From: Candidatus Sulfopaludibacter sp. SbA3
GTDB lineage: Bacteria > Acidobacteriota > Terriglobia > Bryobacterales > Bryobacteraceae
Assembly: GCA_900290315.1 (NCBI GenBank)
Contig: OKRF01000370.1
Span: forward strand, 1-12,596
Direction: 5' to 3'
Length of the DNA: 12,596 nucleotides
Shown: positions 1 through 6,228 of the stretch, piece after piece
Layout of the letters: each line of letters opens with the position of its first letter
Position numbering within the stretch: position 1 is the stretch's first letter
Notes under the pieces: generated by a model
What the model was told of the DNA's origin: nothing
Database searches by the model: none
The model's input: only the letters and a program-made list of their open reading frames with translations
Position numbers and translations under genes: made by a program

Positions 1-659
<659 letters not shown>

Positions 660-800
660 TCAGGAGAGGGCACGAATCCAAAGGCCTCACCACGCGGAAC
701 CTCCAGGTCAAGATGATCTACAGCGACGAGTCTGCCGTAGCGTTTCGTCAAGCCCTAATTGAGATCGCAGCGGGGCCGGGATGCACAACAGGATTCTAAC

Positions 801-1697
801 CTAATAAGGCTCCGGATGCACCGTCACGTCCGCCAGCGGCGCCAGTTCCTGGATAGCGTGCTCGACCGTCTCAGTCAATTGGTGGGCCTGCGTCAGCGAT
901 TGCGCCCCATCCACCAGAACGTGCAGGTCGATAAACAGCACCGGGCCGGAGTAGCGCATCCTCAGGTTGTGGCAATCGCGCACGCCCGGGACTGCCTCCA
1001 CCACCGCCAGGATCCGCTCTTCCATGCCTTCCGGCGCACGATCCATCAAGGCGTCGATGGTGCGGCGGCCCAGTTGCAAGCTGACCCACACCACCAGAAT
1101 CGAGACTCCCAGCGCAGCAATCGCATCGGCGTCGCGCAGAAAGACCAGCCGTGGGTACCGGGCACTCGCTTTCACCGCCGCCAACCCCAGCACCACCACG
1201 GCGGAACTCCACACGTCGGTTTGGAAGTGCAGGGCATCGGCTTCCAGCGCCTGGCTATGGTATTTCCTGGCCGCACGCGCGAGCACCCGGGAACGCGATA
1301 CGTCGATCACGATCGACGTGAGCATCACCGCGAAAGACCACACGGTCACTTCGATTTCCACGCGGTGGAACATCAGCCGGTATACCGCTTCCCGCACGAT
1401 CCAGGCGCAGGTGAGCAGCAGAAGGAGAGTCTCCCCCAGGGCAGAGAGATTCTCGATCTTGCCGTGGCCGTAGAGATGAGTCCGGTCAGCCGGACGGCCG
1501 GAGATGCGCACGGCCACCAGGGTCATACCGGCCGTCACCAGGTCCAGCCCGGAGTGCGCCGCCTCGGCCAGAATACCCAGGCTGCCGGTGAGGATTCCGA
1601 TGGCAATCTTGAATGCCGTGAGCCCGACGGCGGCAAGGAGCGAGGTCAGCGCGGCGGACTGTTTCTCGCGGTCCTCATGCGCAGGAACCGAAGACAT
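801..1697 (-). CDS. Cation diffusion facilitator (CDF) family metal efflux protein, Zn/Cd type
   Basis: 298 residues, normal CDF length. Six hydrophobic segments are visible (about 17-38, 42-64, 85-102, 117-133, 162-178, 190-208), followed by a cytoplasmic ferredoxin-like dimerisation domain (about 212-298) containing H243, H259, H280 and H294. The transport site is HxxxD in TM2 (H48, D52, within AEAAHSGLD) and HxxxD in TM5 (H157, D161, within ALHFQTD). An HD-HD site is typical of zinc/cadmium transporters of the ZitB type; FieF-type proteins have DD-HD. The loop motif HLYGHGKIE after TM2 is also characteristic. It probably exports Zn(II) or Cd(II) by proton antiport across the inner membrane. 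It starts 23 bases after the phosphatase stop on the same strand and lacks an obvious ribosome binding site, so co-transcription is likely. Confidence 0.94.
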   Translation of the reverse strand: MSSVPAHEDREKQSAALTSLLAAVGLTAFKIAIGILTGSLGILAEAAHSGLDLVTAGMTLVAVRISGRPADRTHLYGHGKIENLSALGETLLLLLTCAWIVREAVYRLMFHRVEIEVTVWSFAVMLTSIVIDVSRSRVLARAARKYHSQALEADALHFQTDVWSSAVVVLGLAAVKASARYPRLVFLRDADAIAALGVSILVVWVSLQLGRRTIDALMDRAPEGMEERILAVVEAVPGVRDCHNLRMRYSGPVLFIDLHVLVDGAQSLTQAHQLTETVEHAIQELAPLADVTVHPEPY

Positions 1698-1720
1698 TCA
1701 AACACCAGCCTATCACGCGA

Positions 1721-3238
1721 CTACTGATACATCTCTGTCAGCACACGGCCGGCCGACCCGCTAGGCGTCTCCACCTGCAGAATGTTGGACAGAGTGGGAG
1801 CAACGTCATTGATGGTGACCGATTGATGGTACCGGCCGGCGCGAATTCCCGCGCCCATGAAGATTAGCGGTACGTGCGTATCGTAATCGAATGTGGTGCT
1901 GTGACTGGTCCCTTTCTCAACAAACAGCCAGTACGGTTCCAGCAGAACTTCGATGTCGCCGCCGCGACCCGGGAAATAGCCGTTCATCACGTCGCGGCCC
2001 GCCTCGTCCCGCGGGACCTCGCCGTGCATCAGTTGATCGCGCGTGTACACATGCCAGACGTGCGGAATCGCTTCGATGGCCCGCGCCGCGGTCCGGGTGA
2101 CCTCGGCCAGATCCAGCTTCTTGAAGGCGATCAGTTCCCAATTCAGGTACACCGAGTGCTCCTGTTGCGAGTTGGTGATCCAGTCGAAGTTGCCGTACTT
2201 GGCGCGCAACGCCTTCTGCACAGTGTCTGCGATGATCCCTTTGGGCATGCGGCCTCCCGGCATATGGCGGGCGGTATTGACTTCGGGCGCCGGCGCCACC
2301 CCGTGATCGGCGGTCATCACTACCAGCACGCGATCCATCCCTACCTGGCGGTCGAGCGCCTGGAAAAGCTTCTCCAGCAGGGCATCGGAACGGACTGAGA
2401 TTTCGTGCACCTCAGGCGAATCCGGTCCGAAGTCGTGGCCAATGTAGTCATTGGAGGAAAAACTGACGGCCAGAATGTCGGTGTCTTCATGCTTTCCCAA
2501 CTGCTCGCTTTCCAGAGCGCGCTCCGCGAAGCTCTCGATCATTTCATTGCCGAACGGGCTGGTGGCCAGGGCCGTGTAGAGCGCCGGTGTCTCAGTCGGC
2601 AGAATGTGGTCCAGCCATTTCGCCCCGGAGAAATGGTCGGCGAGACGGGCATCGTTGAAGCTCTTCACCCACTCCGGAACGGTTTCGAAATAGTAGGTGC
2701 TGCTGACGAAGTTTCCCGTCGCATTGTCCAGCCAGTATGCGCCGTTCGCCATGTGGCCGGCGGGAAGAATGGCCGCGCGATCTTTCAGTGAAATTCCGAT
2801 CACGCGCGACTTGCCACCGTTGGCCATTTTCAGTTCGTCGCCCACAGTGCTCACCAGCATGCGATGCGGCGAGGAGCCGTCGCCGCCCAATCCGCCCACC
2901 AGCTTGGTATCCGGGTCGGACACGCTGGTGACCGGCGCGACGTCGGCGCGCTCGTACCACTCGTTGCCGATGATCCCGCTCACCGAAGGCAGCGCGCCCG
3001 AGAGAAACGTGCTGTGGCCGATGGCGGTCACGGTGGGAAAGTGCTGGTAATGGGCGCTGGTAAATACCGCGCCGCCGTTCAACAGCCGGTCAAAGGCGGC
3101 GTGATATTCGCTGCGGAAACGCTCCAGATAGTCGTAACGGAATTGGTCGAATACCACCGCCAGAATGAGCTTGGGCTTCTTGGGTGCCGCCGCCAGTAGC
3201 GATGCCGCCGCCAGCGCGCATAACAGGAGTTTTTTCAT
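1721..3238 (-). CDS. PafA-like secreted alkaline phosphatase (type I phosphodiesterase/nucleotide pyrophosphatase superfamily)
   Basis: 505 residues. An N-terminal signal peptide of about 18-19 residues (MKK, then a Leu/Ala core) points to the periplasm. The two-zinc alkaline phosphatase core is complete and can be matched to PafA: metal ligand D31 in VVFDQFRYDYL; nucleophile T71 in the TVTAIGHST block; N92 in GNEWYE; the KxR pair K152/R154 in SLKDRAAILP, diagnostic of the PafA type; D264 and H268 in SNDYIGHDF; D311/H312 in TADHG; H455 in DTHVPLIF. The expected reaction is hydrolysis of phosphate monoesters, releasing phosphate for uptake. The start is the ATG directly before the signal peptide; its ribosome site is weak. 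The CDF metal efflux gene follows after 23 bases. Substrate range is not known from sequence. Confidence 0.92.
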   Translation of the reverse strand: MKKLLLCALAAASLLAAAPKKPKLILAVVFDQFRYDYLERFRSEYHAAFDRLLNGGAVFTSAHYQHFPTVTAIGHSTFLSGALPSVSGIIGNEWYERADVAPVTSVSDPDTKLVGGLGGDGSSPHRMLVSTVGDELKMANGGKSRVIGISLKDRAAILPAGHMANGAYWLDNATGNFVSSTYYFETVPEWVKSFNDARLADHFSGAKWLDHILPTETPALYTALATSPFGNEMIESFAERALESEQLGKHEDTDILAVSFSSNDYIGHDFGPDSPEVHEISVRSDALLEKLFQALDRQVGMDRVLVVMTADHGVAPAPEVNTARHMPGGRMPKGIIADTVQKALRAKYGNFDWITNSQQEHSVYLNWELIAFKKLDLAEVTRTAARAIEAIPHVWHVYTRDQLMHGEVPRDEAGRDVMNGYFPGRGGDIEVLLEPYWLFVEKGTSHSTTFDYDTHVPLIFMGAGIRAGRYHQSVTINDVAPTLSNILQVETPSGSAGRVLTEMYQ

Positions 3239-3467
3239 CGGTTTCGTTTCAGGCTATCACGTGAATATCTCGATTTTGTGACCGTCTCGCAATGGCACAT
3301 CCGTTACACTTGTCCAGCGCGTATACAGTTCGACGCCGTGTCAATCCACTTTACACCTAGCGTCCCGACGAAATGTCTACGAGTTGGACAGTGGCGGTGG
3401 TAAGATCCCGTAAACCACTGATTTTATTGATTTAGCGATACTGGGCTTTCGAGTGCATTATGGAAGG

Positions 3468-3488
3468 CAGATCTCGTCGGAGGATCTG
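3468..3488 (+). promoter_or_regulatory. Hairpin carrying the Shine-Dalgarno site of the PilZ gene
   Basis: CAGATC at 3468-3473 pairs with GATCTG at 3483-3488. The GGAGG ribosome site (3479-3483) lies in the nine-base loop and at the stem edge. The start codon is six bases further on. It could tune translation, but a six-pair stem may also be chance. Confidence 0.3.
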
Positions 3489-3493
3489 GCAAC

Positions 3494-3919
3494 ATGCGGA
3501 CGTCAACGGAAACACAAGAGCGAAGAAACAAAGCCCGGTTCCCACTGCGTCGTGAACTGCGCTACAAACTGTTGGACGACAATAGCATTATCGCAGCGGG
3601 TGTGGGCGAAACAATTAATATCAGCAGCTCTGGTGTTGCATTTTCCATTGACCAGCGGCTAAAGCCGGGCGGTTTCATCGAGCTGTCCGTCAGTTGGCCG
3701 GTGCTGTTGGACCAGAACTGCCCGATGCGATTGATCGTGTTTGGACGGGTGCAGCGCAGCAGTCAGGAACGCGCGGTCTGCACAGTGGACAAATACGAAT
3801 TTCGCACGCAGGCCCGGACGATTCAGGCCATCGCGCCCGTGCGTAACGATTCCATGCTACAGCGCTGGGCCGACGGGTTTCGGAGGGAGAGCCTGAAGGC
3901 TCGGGAAGTCACCGCGTAG
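3494..3919 (+). CDS. PilZ domain protein (c-di-GMP receptor candidate)
   Basis: 141 residues, a stand-alone PilZ domain. The N-terminal arginine motif RxxxR is present (R11 to R15, within RRNKARFPLRR), and the second c-di-GMP contact motif (D/N)xSxxG is present as NISSSG (N42, S44, G47). Further beta strands follow (GGFIELSVSWP, RLIVFGRVQR), so the barrel looks complete, with a charged C-terminal tail. Proteins of this kind bind cyclic di-GMP and change surface, motility or envelope processes; no partner domain reveals the output here. A GGAGG site at 3479-3483 lies 10 bases before the ATG. The gene is monocistronic and faces the fmdB-like gene across a strong hairpin. Confidence 0.88.
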   Translation: MRTSTETQERRNKARFPLRRELRYKLLDDNSIIAAGVGETINISSSGVAFSIDQRLKPGGFIELSVSWPVLLDQNCPMRLIVFGRVQRSSQERAVCTVDKYEFRTQARTIQAIAPVRNDSMLQRWADGFRRESLKAREVTA

Positions 3920-3923
3920 CACT

Positions 3924-3961
3924 GGGGGACAGGGCAAGTCTCGGAGCTTGCCCTGTCCTCC
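3924..3961. terminator. Strong hairpin between convergent genes, probable bidirectional terminator
   Basis: A 15-base-pair stem (3924-3938 with 3947-3961, one G-U pair) encloses an eight-base loop at 3939-3946. It sits between the PilZ stop (3919) and the fmdB-like stop (3982), where both transcripts must end. Neither side has a classic T-tract directly after the stem. On the minus strand a run of six T lies before the hairpin instead, so factor-assisted or imperfect termination is likely. A competing shorter stem is described in the findings. Confidence 0.6.
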
Positions 3962-3981
3962 GAGAGCAGCAAAAAAGGGCT

Positions 3982-4290
3982 CTATTTGTCGGCGGCCGGG
4001 GCGGCGGGAGCCGGCTTGCTTTCCGATTTTGACTCGGTCTTCGACTCCGCCTTGGATTCGGACTTAGACTCCGATTTTCCATTCGAGCCGGACGTCGATG
4101 GGGAATTCCCGCCCTTGCCGTAGTCGGTGACGTACCAGCCGGTGCCCTTGAACTGCAACGCCGGCAAGGAAATCATCCTTTCCAACTCGCCACCGCACTC
4201 TTCGTGAACCTTCAGCGTTTCGTCGGCAAACTTCTGCCGGACCTCGAAAACCTTACCACATCCGTGACACTTATAATCGTAAAGCGGCAT
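3982..4290 (-). CDS. FmdB family zinc-ribbon regulatory protein
   Basis: 102 residues from the ATG at 4290. The frame is open upstream to 4443, but the family always begins MPxYDY/MPxYEY, so this start is firm. The N-terminal ribbon has CxxC at C8/C11 (YKCHGCG) and a second knuckle HEEC (H29, C32), with His where most relatives have Cys. It is followed by the conserved LPALQFKGTGWYVTDY block (about 42-57), the FmdB hallmark. The C-terminal third is a low-complexity Ser-Glu-Lys tail with a Pro/Ala end, as is common in the family. FmdB-type proteins are annotated as putative regulators; their molecular role is unsettled. It diverges from the small secreted protein with an 80-base gap and converges on the PilZ gene. 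Confidence 0.9.
   Translation of the reverse strand: MPLYDYKCHGCGKVFEVRQKFADETLKVHEECGGELERMISLPALQFKGTGWYVTDYGKGGNSPSTSGSNGKSESKSESKAESKTESKSESKPAPAAPAADK
4015..4074 (-). repeat. Five degenerate 12-base units coding [S/A/T]ESK repeats
   Basis: Inside the fmdB-like gene, residues 73-92 are five consecutive tetrapeptides: SESK, SESK, AESK, TESK, SESK. The underlying DNA is five 12-base units that differ mainly at synonymous positions, which suggests an old expansion kept by selection on the protein and not a fresh slippage array. Confidence 0.8.
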
Positions 4291-4370
4291 ATCCGTTGAG
4301 AAAACCCAGACACTATTCCCATTGTAACTAACTTTACCGGGAGGCGTTCGTCTCAGAAGGTAGGAACCAG

Positions 4371-4616
4371 ATGATGCGCCGGGCTTACCTGATCGGAACA
4401 GTGACGCTGGGGCTGATGCTGACAGCAGCCGCAGCAACGCCATCGTATTGCCGGTTGCTCTCTTCGGCGCGCAGCTTTCAGTACTATTTTCACGACCTCA
4501 AACAGGGAGCCGCTGCCCTGAACCCGGTGGAGCGGTTCGTGTTCAGCCTCGTGCTGGCCAACACGAAACCCGTCCCGCTGGAGGATGGAAGCGTGGCGCC
4601 GGAGCGCCACACGTAA
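4371..4616 (+). CDS. Small secreted protein of unknown function
   Basis: 81 residues. The first 22 residues form a good signal peptide: MMRR, a hydrophobic core (LIGTVTLGLMLTAAA), then a probable cleavage near AAA-TPS. The mature part is about 58 residues, with one cysteine (C27) and an amphipathic aromatic segment, SFQYYFHDLKQG, then LNPVERFVFSLVLANTK. I do not recognise a named family. A purine-rich AGAAGGTAGGA stretch just upstream provides a ribosome site, which supports the gene being real, as does the palindromic terminator-like element right after its stop. The second ATG (4374) is an equally possible start. It is read divergently from the fmdB-like gene. Confidence 0.65.
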   Translation: MMRRAYLIGTVTLGLMLTAAAATPSYCRLLSSARSFQYYFHDLKQGAAALNPVERFVFSLVLANTKPVPLEDGSVAPERHT

Positions 4617-4625
4617 ATACCGAAA

Positions 4626-4675
4626 CGCTCGCTTACGGTCGCGGCCCCGATCAGAGCCGCGACCGTGAGGGAGCG
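4626..4675. terminator. Long palindrome, terminator-like and possibly a dispersed repeat element
   Basis: Left arm 4626-4645 pairs with right arm 4656-4675 over 20 positions with one G-G mismatch and one T-G wobble; the loop is 10 bases (4646-4655). The core ACGGTCGCGGC / GCCGCGACCGT is perfect. On the plus strand it follows the small secreted protein stop by nine bases and is followed by a short T-run (4683 onward), so it can end that transcript. On the minus strand it lies just beyond the stop of the TPR-like gene. Its length and sequence are more like a repetitive extragenic palindrome than a minimal terminator. Confidence 0.6.
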
Positions 4676-4679
4676 GAGG

Positions 4680-6059
4680 CTACTTTTTCTTCGGAGCGCC
4701 GCCGGTCTTCTTCCCGCCCGCGGGTGCTGCCACGCACGGCGTGGTCTTCAGGCCCTCCAGCTTGTCCTTGGCGGTGTCCATGGTGAGCATGAACGGGTCT
4801 TTGGTGAAAGCCGAGGGGACGCCTTCCCAGTGAAACTCCTGGTTCAGTTCCGGCTTACCGGTCAGTGCGGCTTCCAGCTTCAAGGTGATCTCAGGCGTGG
4901 GAGTATTGCCGGGAAGGGGTACGGCCACAATCAGCTCTTTGGGGCGGCAGGCGGGCTTGGCCTCCACCAGCGTGCCTCTGAGCTGAGGCACCTGGGAATC
5001 CTTCAACTGGCCGGCGAAGTACTGTTCGCCATTGGTATCGGCAAGGGCGCCTTTGATCTTCATCCACAGGGCGAGTTGCGGGTTGCTCTTTTCGAATATA
5101 GCCTGTTCTTCTTCGGCGATCTCGGTGGCCGTCTTGACCTTAAAATCAGCCGGTGGCAGTGGGCTGGCCTTCACCAATTCCTTCAAAGCGGCCAGGCCTT
5201 CATCGCTGCCGTGCATGTTGGTGTAGTAGCCGTCCGCATATTTCTTGATGGTATCGGCGTTGGCGCTGCCGCCCAGCGTGGCATCGATCACCACGGCGCG
5301 CTGAAACTCGTAAGCGGCCTGGGAACGCTTCTCGGGCTTTTCGGCTGCCTGGCTGCGCATACACAGCCCGAGCTGATAAGAAATCGCCGAATTCTGCGGA
5401 TACGTGCCCAGCGCTTTGGCATAGGCCGCTTCGCACCCCGCCCAGTTCTTGTCCTTGAATGCTTTGTTCCCCGGCAGCATGGCGATAAACAACAGCGCCG
5501 CCTTGGCAGGAGGCTGCAGTTGCGTGGTGCGCGCTTCAGCCCAAGCCGCATCGGCTACACCGTCTGGTTTGCGGTTGTAGTCGAGAAGGGTGTGTGCGGC
5601 TTTGTCTCCGATGGCCAACTCTTCAGGCGTGGGATCGGCCACCTGGGTGATGGCAAACACAGTCGAAAACAGCGCCCGGATGGCGTTCGGTGGTCCGGCT
5701 TTCGGATCGGAAAAAACCGTGTCGACACCGCGGTTGATGATGTCGGCGGCCGCATCTACGGCTTTCGCGGGCTGCTTGGCAGCGGCGTAAGCCTGAATGT
5801 AGAGAACCGCGCGATCGTCCTTATAATCGGACTCGGCATACTTCGCTTTCCAATTGTCCAGGTCGGCCAGTGCCTCGGCACCTTTATTGGCGCTCACGTT
5901 CTTATTGGCGCTCATGTAAAGATCGTATTCGGCCGTGTCCTTCCACTTCTTCCCGCCTGCATCCTGCGCGCGGGCGAACTGCACCGTTCCGGTCATTACG
6001 ACCGCGCTCAATACGGCGATAGCCGCCGTCCCGCTGACGAATCCTGAAAATTTCTGCAC
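4680..6059 (-). CDS. Secreted TPR-like protein, paralogue A
   Basis: 459 residues from a GTG at 6059. The frame is open to 6194, but an AGGAGA site six bases before this GTG and a signal peptide beginning right there decide the start. The signal peptide is about 32 residues and ends in FARAQ. The region to about 290 is alpha-helical and TPR-like: AEYDLY, LDNWKAKYAESDYKDDR, NWAGCEAAYAKALGTYPQNSAISYQLGLC, QAAYEFQRAVVIDATLG. A conserved HGSDEGLAALKELVK and LPPADF segment comes next, then a probable beta-rich C-terminal domain (about 365-445, with CRPKELIVAVPLPG and FTKDPFMLTMD) and a lysine-rich end. Cysteines 209, 233, 371 and 442 match cysteines in paralogue B. The likely location is the periplasm or cell surface. 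The function is unknown; scaffolding or protein binding is a guess. Confidence 0.85.
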   Translation of the reverse strand: MQKFSGFVSGTAAIAVLSAVVMTGTVQFARAQDAGGKKWKDTAEYDLYMSANKNVSANKGAEALADLDNWKAKYAESDYKDDRAVLYIQAYAAAKQPAKAVDAAADIINRGVDTVFSDPKAGPPNAIRALFSTVFAITQVADPTPEELAIGDKAAHTLLDYNRKPDGVADAAWAEARTTQLQPPAKAALLFIAMLPGNKAFKDKNWAGCEAAYAKALGTYPQNSAISYQLGLCMRSQAAEKPEKRSQAAYEFQRAVVIDATLGGSANADTIKKYADGYYTNMHGSDEGLAALKELVKASPLPPADFKVKTATEIAEEEQAIFEKSNPQLALWMKIKGALADTNGEQYFAGQLKDSQVPQLRGTLVEAKPACRPKELIVAVPLPGNTPTPEITLKLEAALTGKPELNQEFHWEGVPSAFTKDPFMLTMDTAKDKLEGLKTTPCVAAPAGGKKTGGAPKKK

Positions 6060-6065
6060 GCTACG

Positions 6066-6071
6066 TCTCCT
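6066..6071 (-). promoter_or_regulatory. Shine-Dalgarno site deciding the GTG start of paralogue A
   Basis: AGGAGA read on the minus strand, six bases before GTG 6059-6057. No comparable site precedes the ATGs further upstream in the frame, and the signal peptide begins at this GTG. Confidence 0.7.
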
Positions 6072-6108
6072 GCCTGTCTCGATCTTTTGAATGCTGGGAC
6101 ACATCGGT

Positions 6109-6137
6109 AATATACCGGAACCACTTTTCCCTTGCAA
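6109..6137 (-). promoter_or_regulatory. Sigma70-like promoter of paralogue A
   Basis: On the minus strand TTGCAA (6137-6132) is followed, after exactly 17 bases, by TATATT (6114-6109). The spacing is optimal and each box differs from consensus at one or two positions. Transcription would start near 6102, giving a leader of about 43 bases before the GTG. This means paralogue A need not depend on read-through from paralogue B. Confidence 0.6.
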
Positions 6138-6141
6138 CTCG

Positions 6142-6183
6142 CGCGGAAGACAGACGACAAAAAACGATCGTCTGTCCTTCGCG
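6142..6183. terminator. Hairpin between the two paralogues, candidate terminator of paralogue B
   Basis: Arms 6142-6157 and 6168-6183 pair over 16 positions with one mismatch and one wobble; the nine innermost pairs (GACAGACGA / TCGTCTGTC) are perfect. The 10-base loop holds six A on the plus strand, that is six U in the minus-strand transcript. It lies 46 bases after the stop of paralogue B and just before the promoter of paralogue A. No U-tract follows the stem, so it is not a textbook intrinsic terminator. Confidence 0.45.
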
Positions 6184-6228
6184 AAGCCAGCCACCGGATT
6201 ATGCGGCCCTCGGTAACGCGAATATTCA

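Noticed and set aside
759..1727. 322-residue plus-strand frame
   Set aside because: It is antisense to the CDF gene, has no recognisable domain and a His/Arg/Gln-rich composition typical of a frame shadow in GC-rich DNA.
3339..3344. Perfect TTGACA on the minus strand upstream of the phosphatase gene
   Set aside because: No acceptable -10 box lies 16-18 bases downstream; the nearest TATAC is only about 13 bases away.
3331..3440. CAGTGG / CCACTG and neighbouring inverted repeats upstream of the PilZ gene, as a riboswitch
   Set aside because: The stems are short and overlap each other. No known riboswitch core, including c-di-GMP types, can be recognised.
4665..6047. 460-residue plus-strand frame opposite paralogue A
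   Set aside because: Paralogue A has a signal peptide, promoter, ribosome site and a paralogue; the opposite frame has none of these and only looks open because of codon bias.
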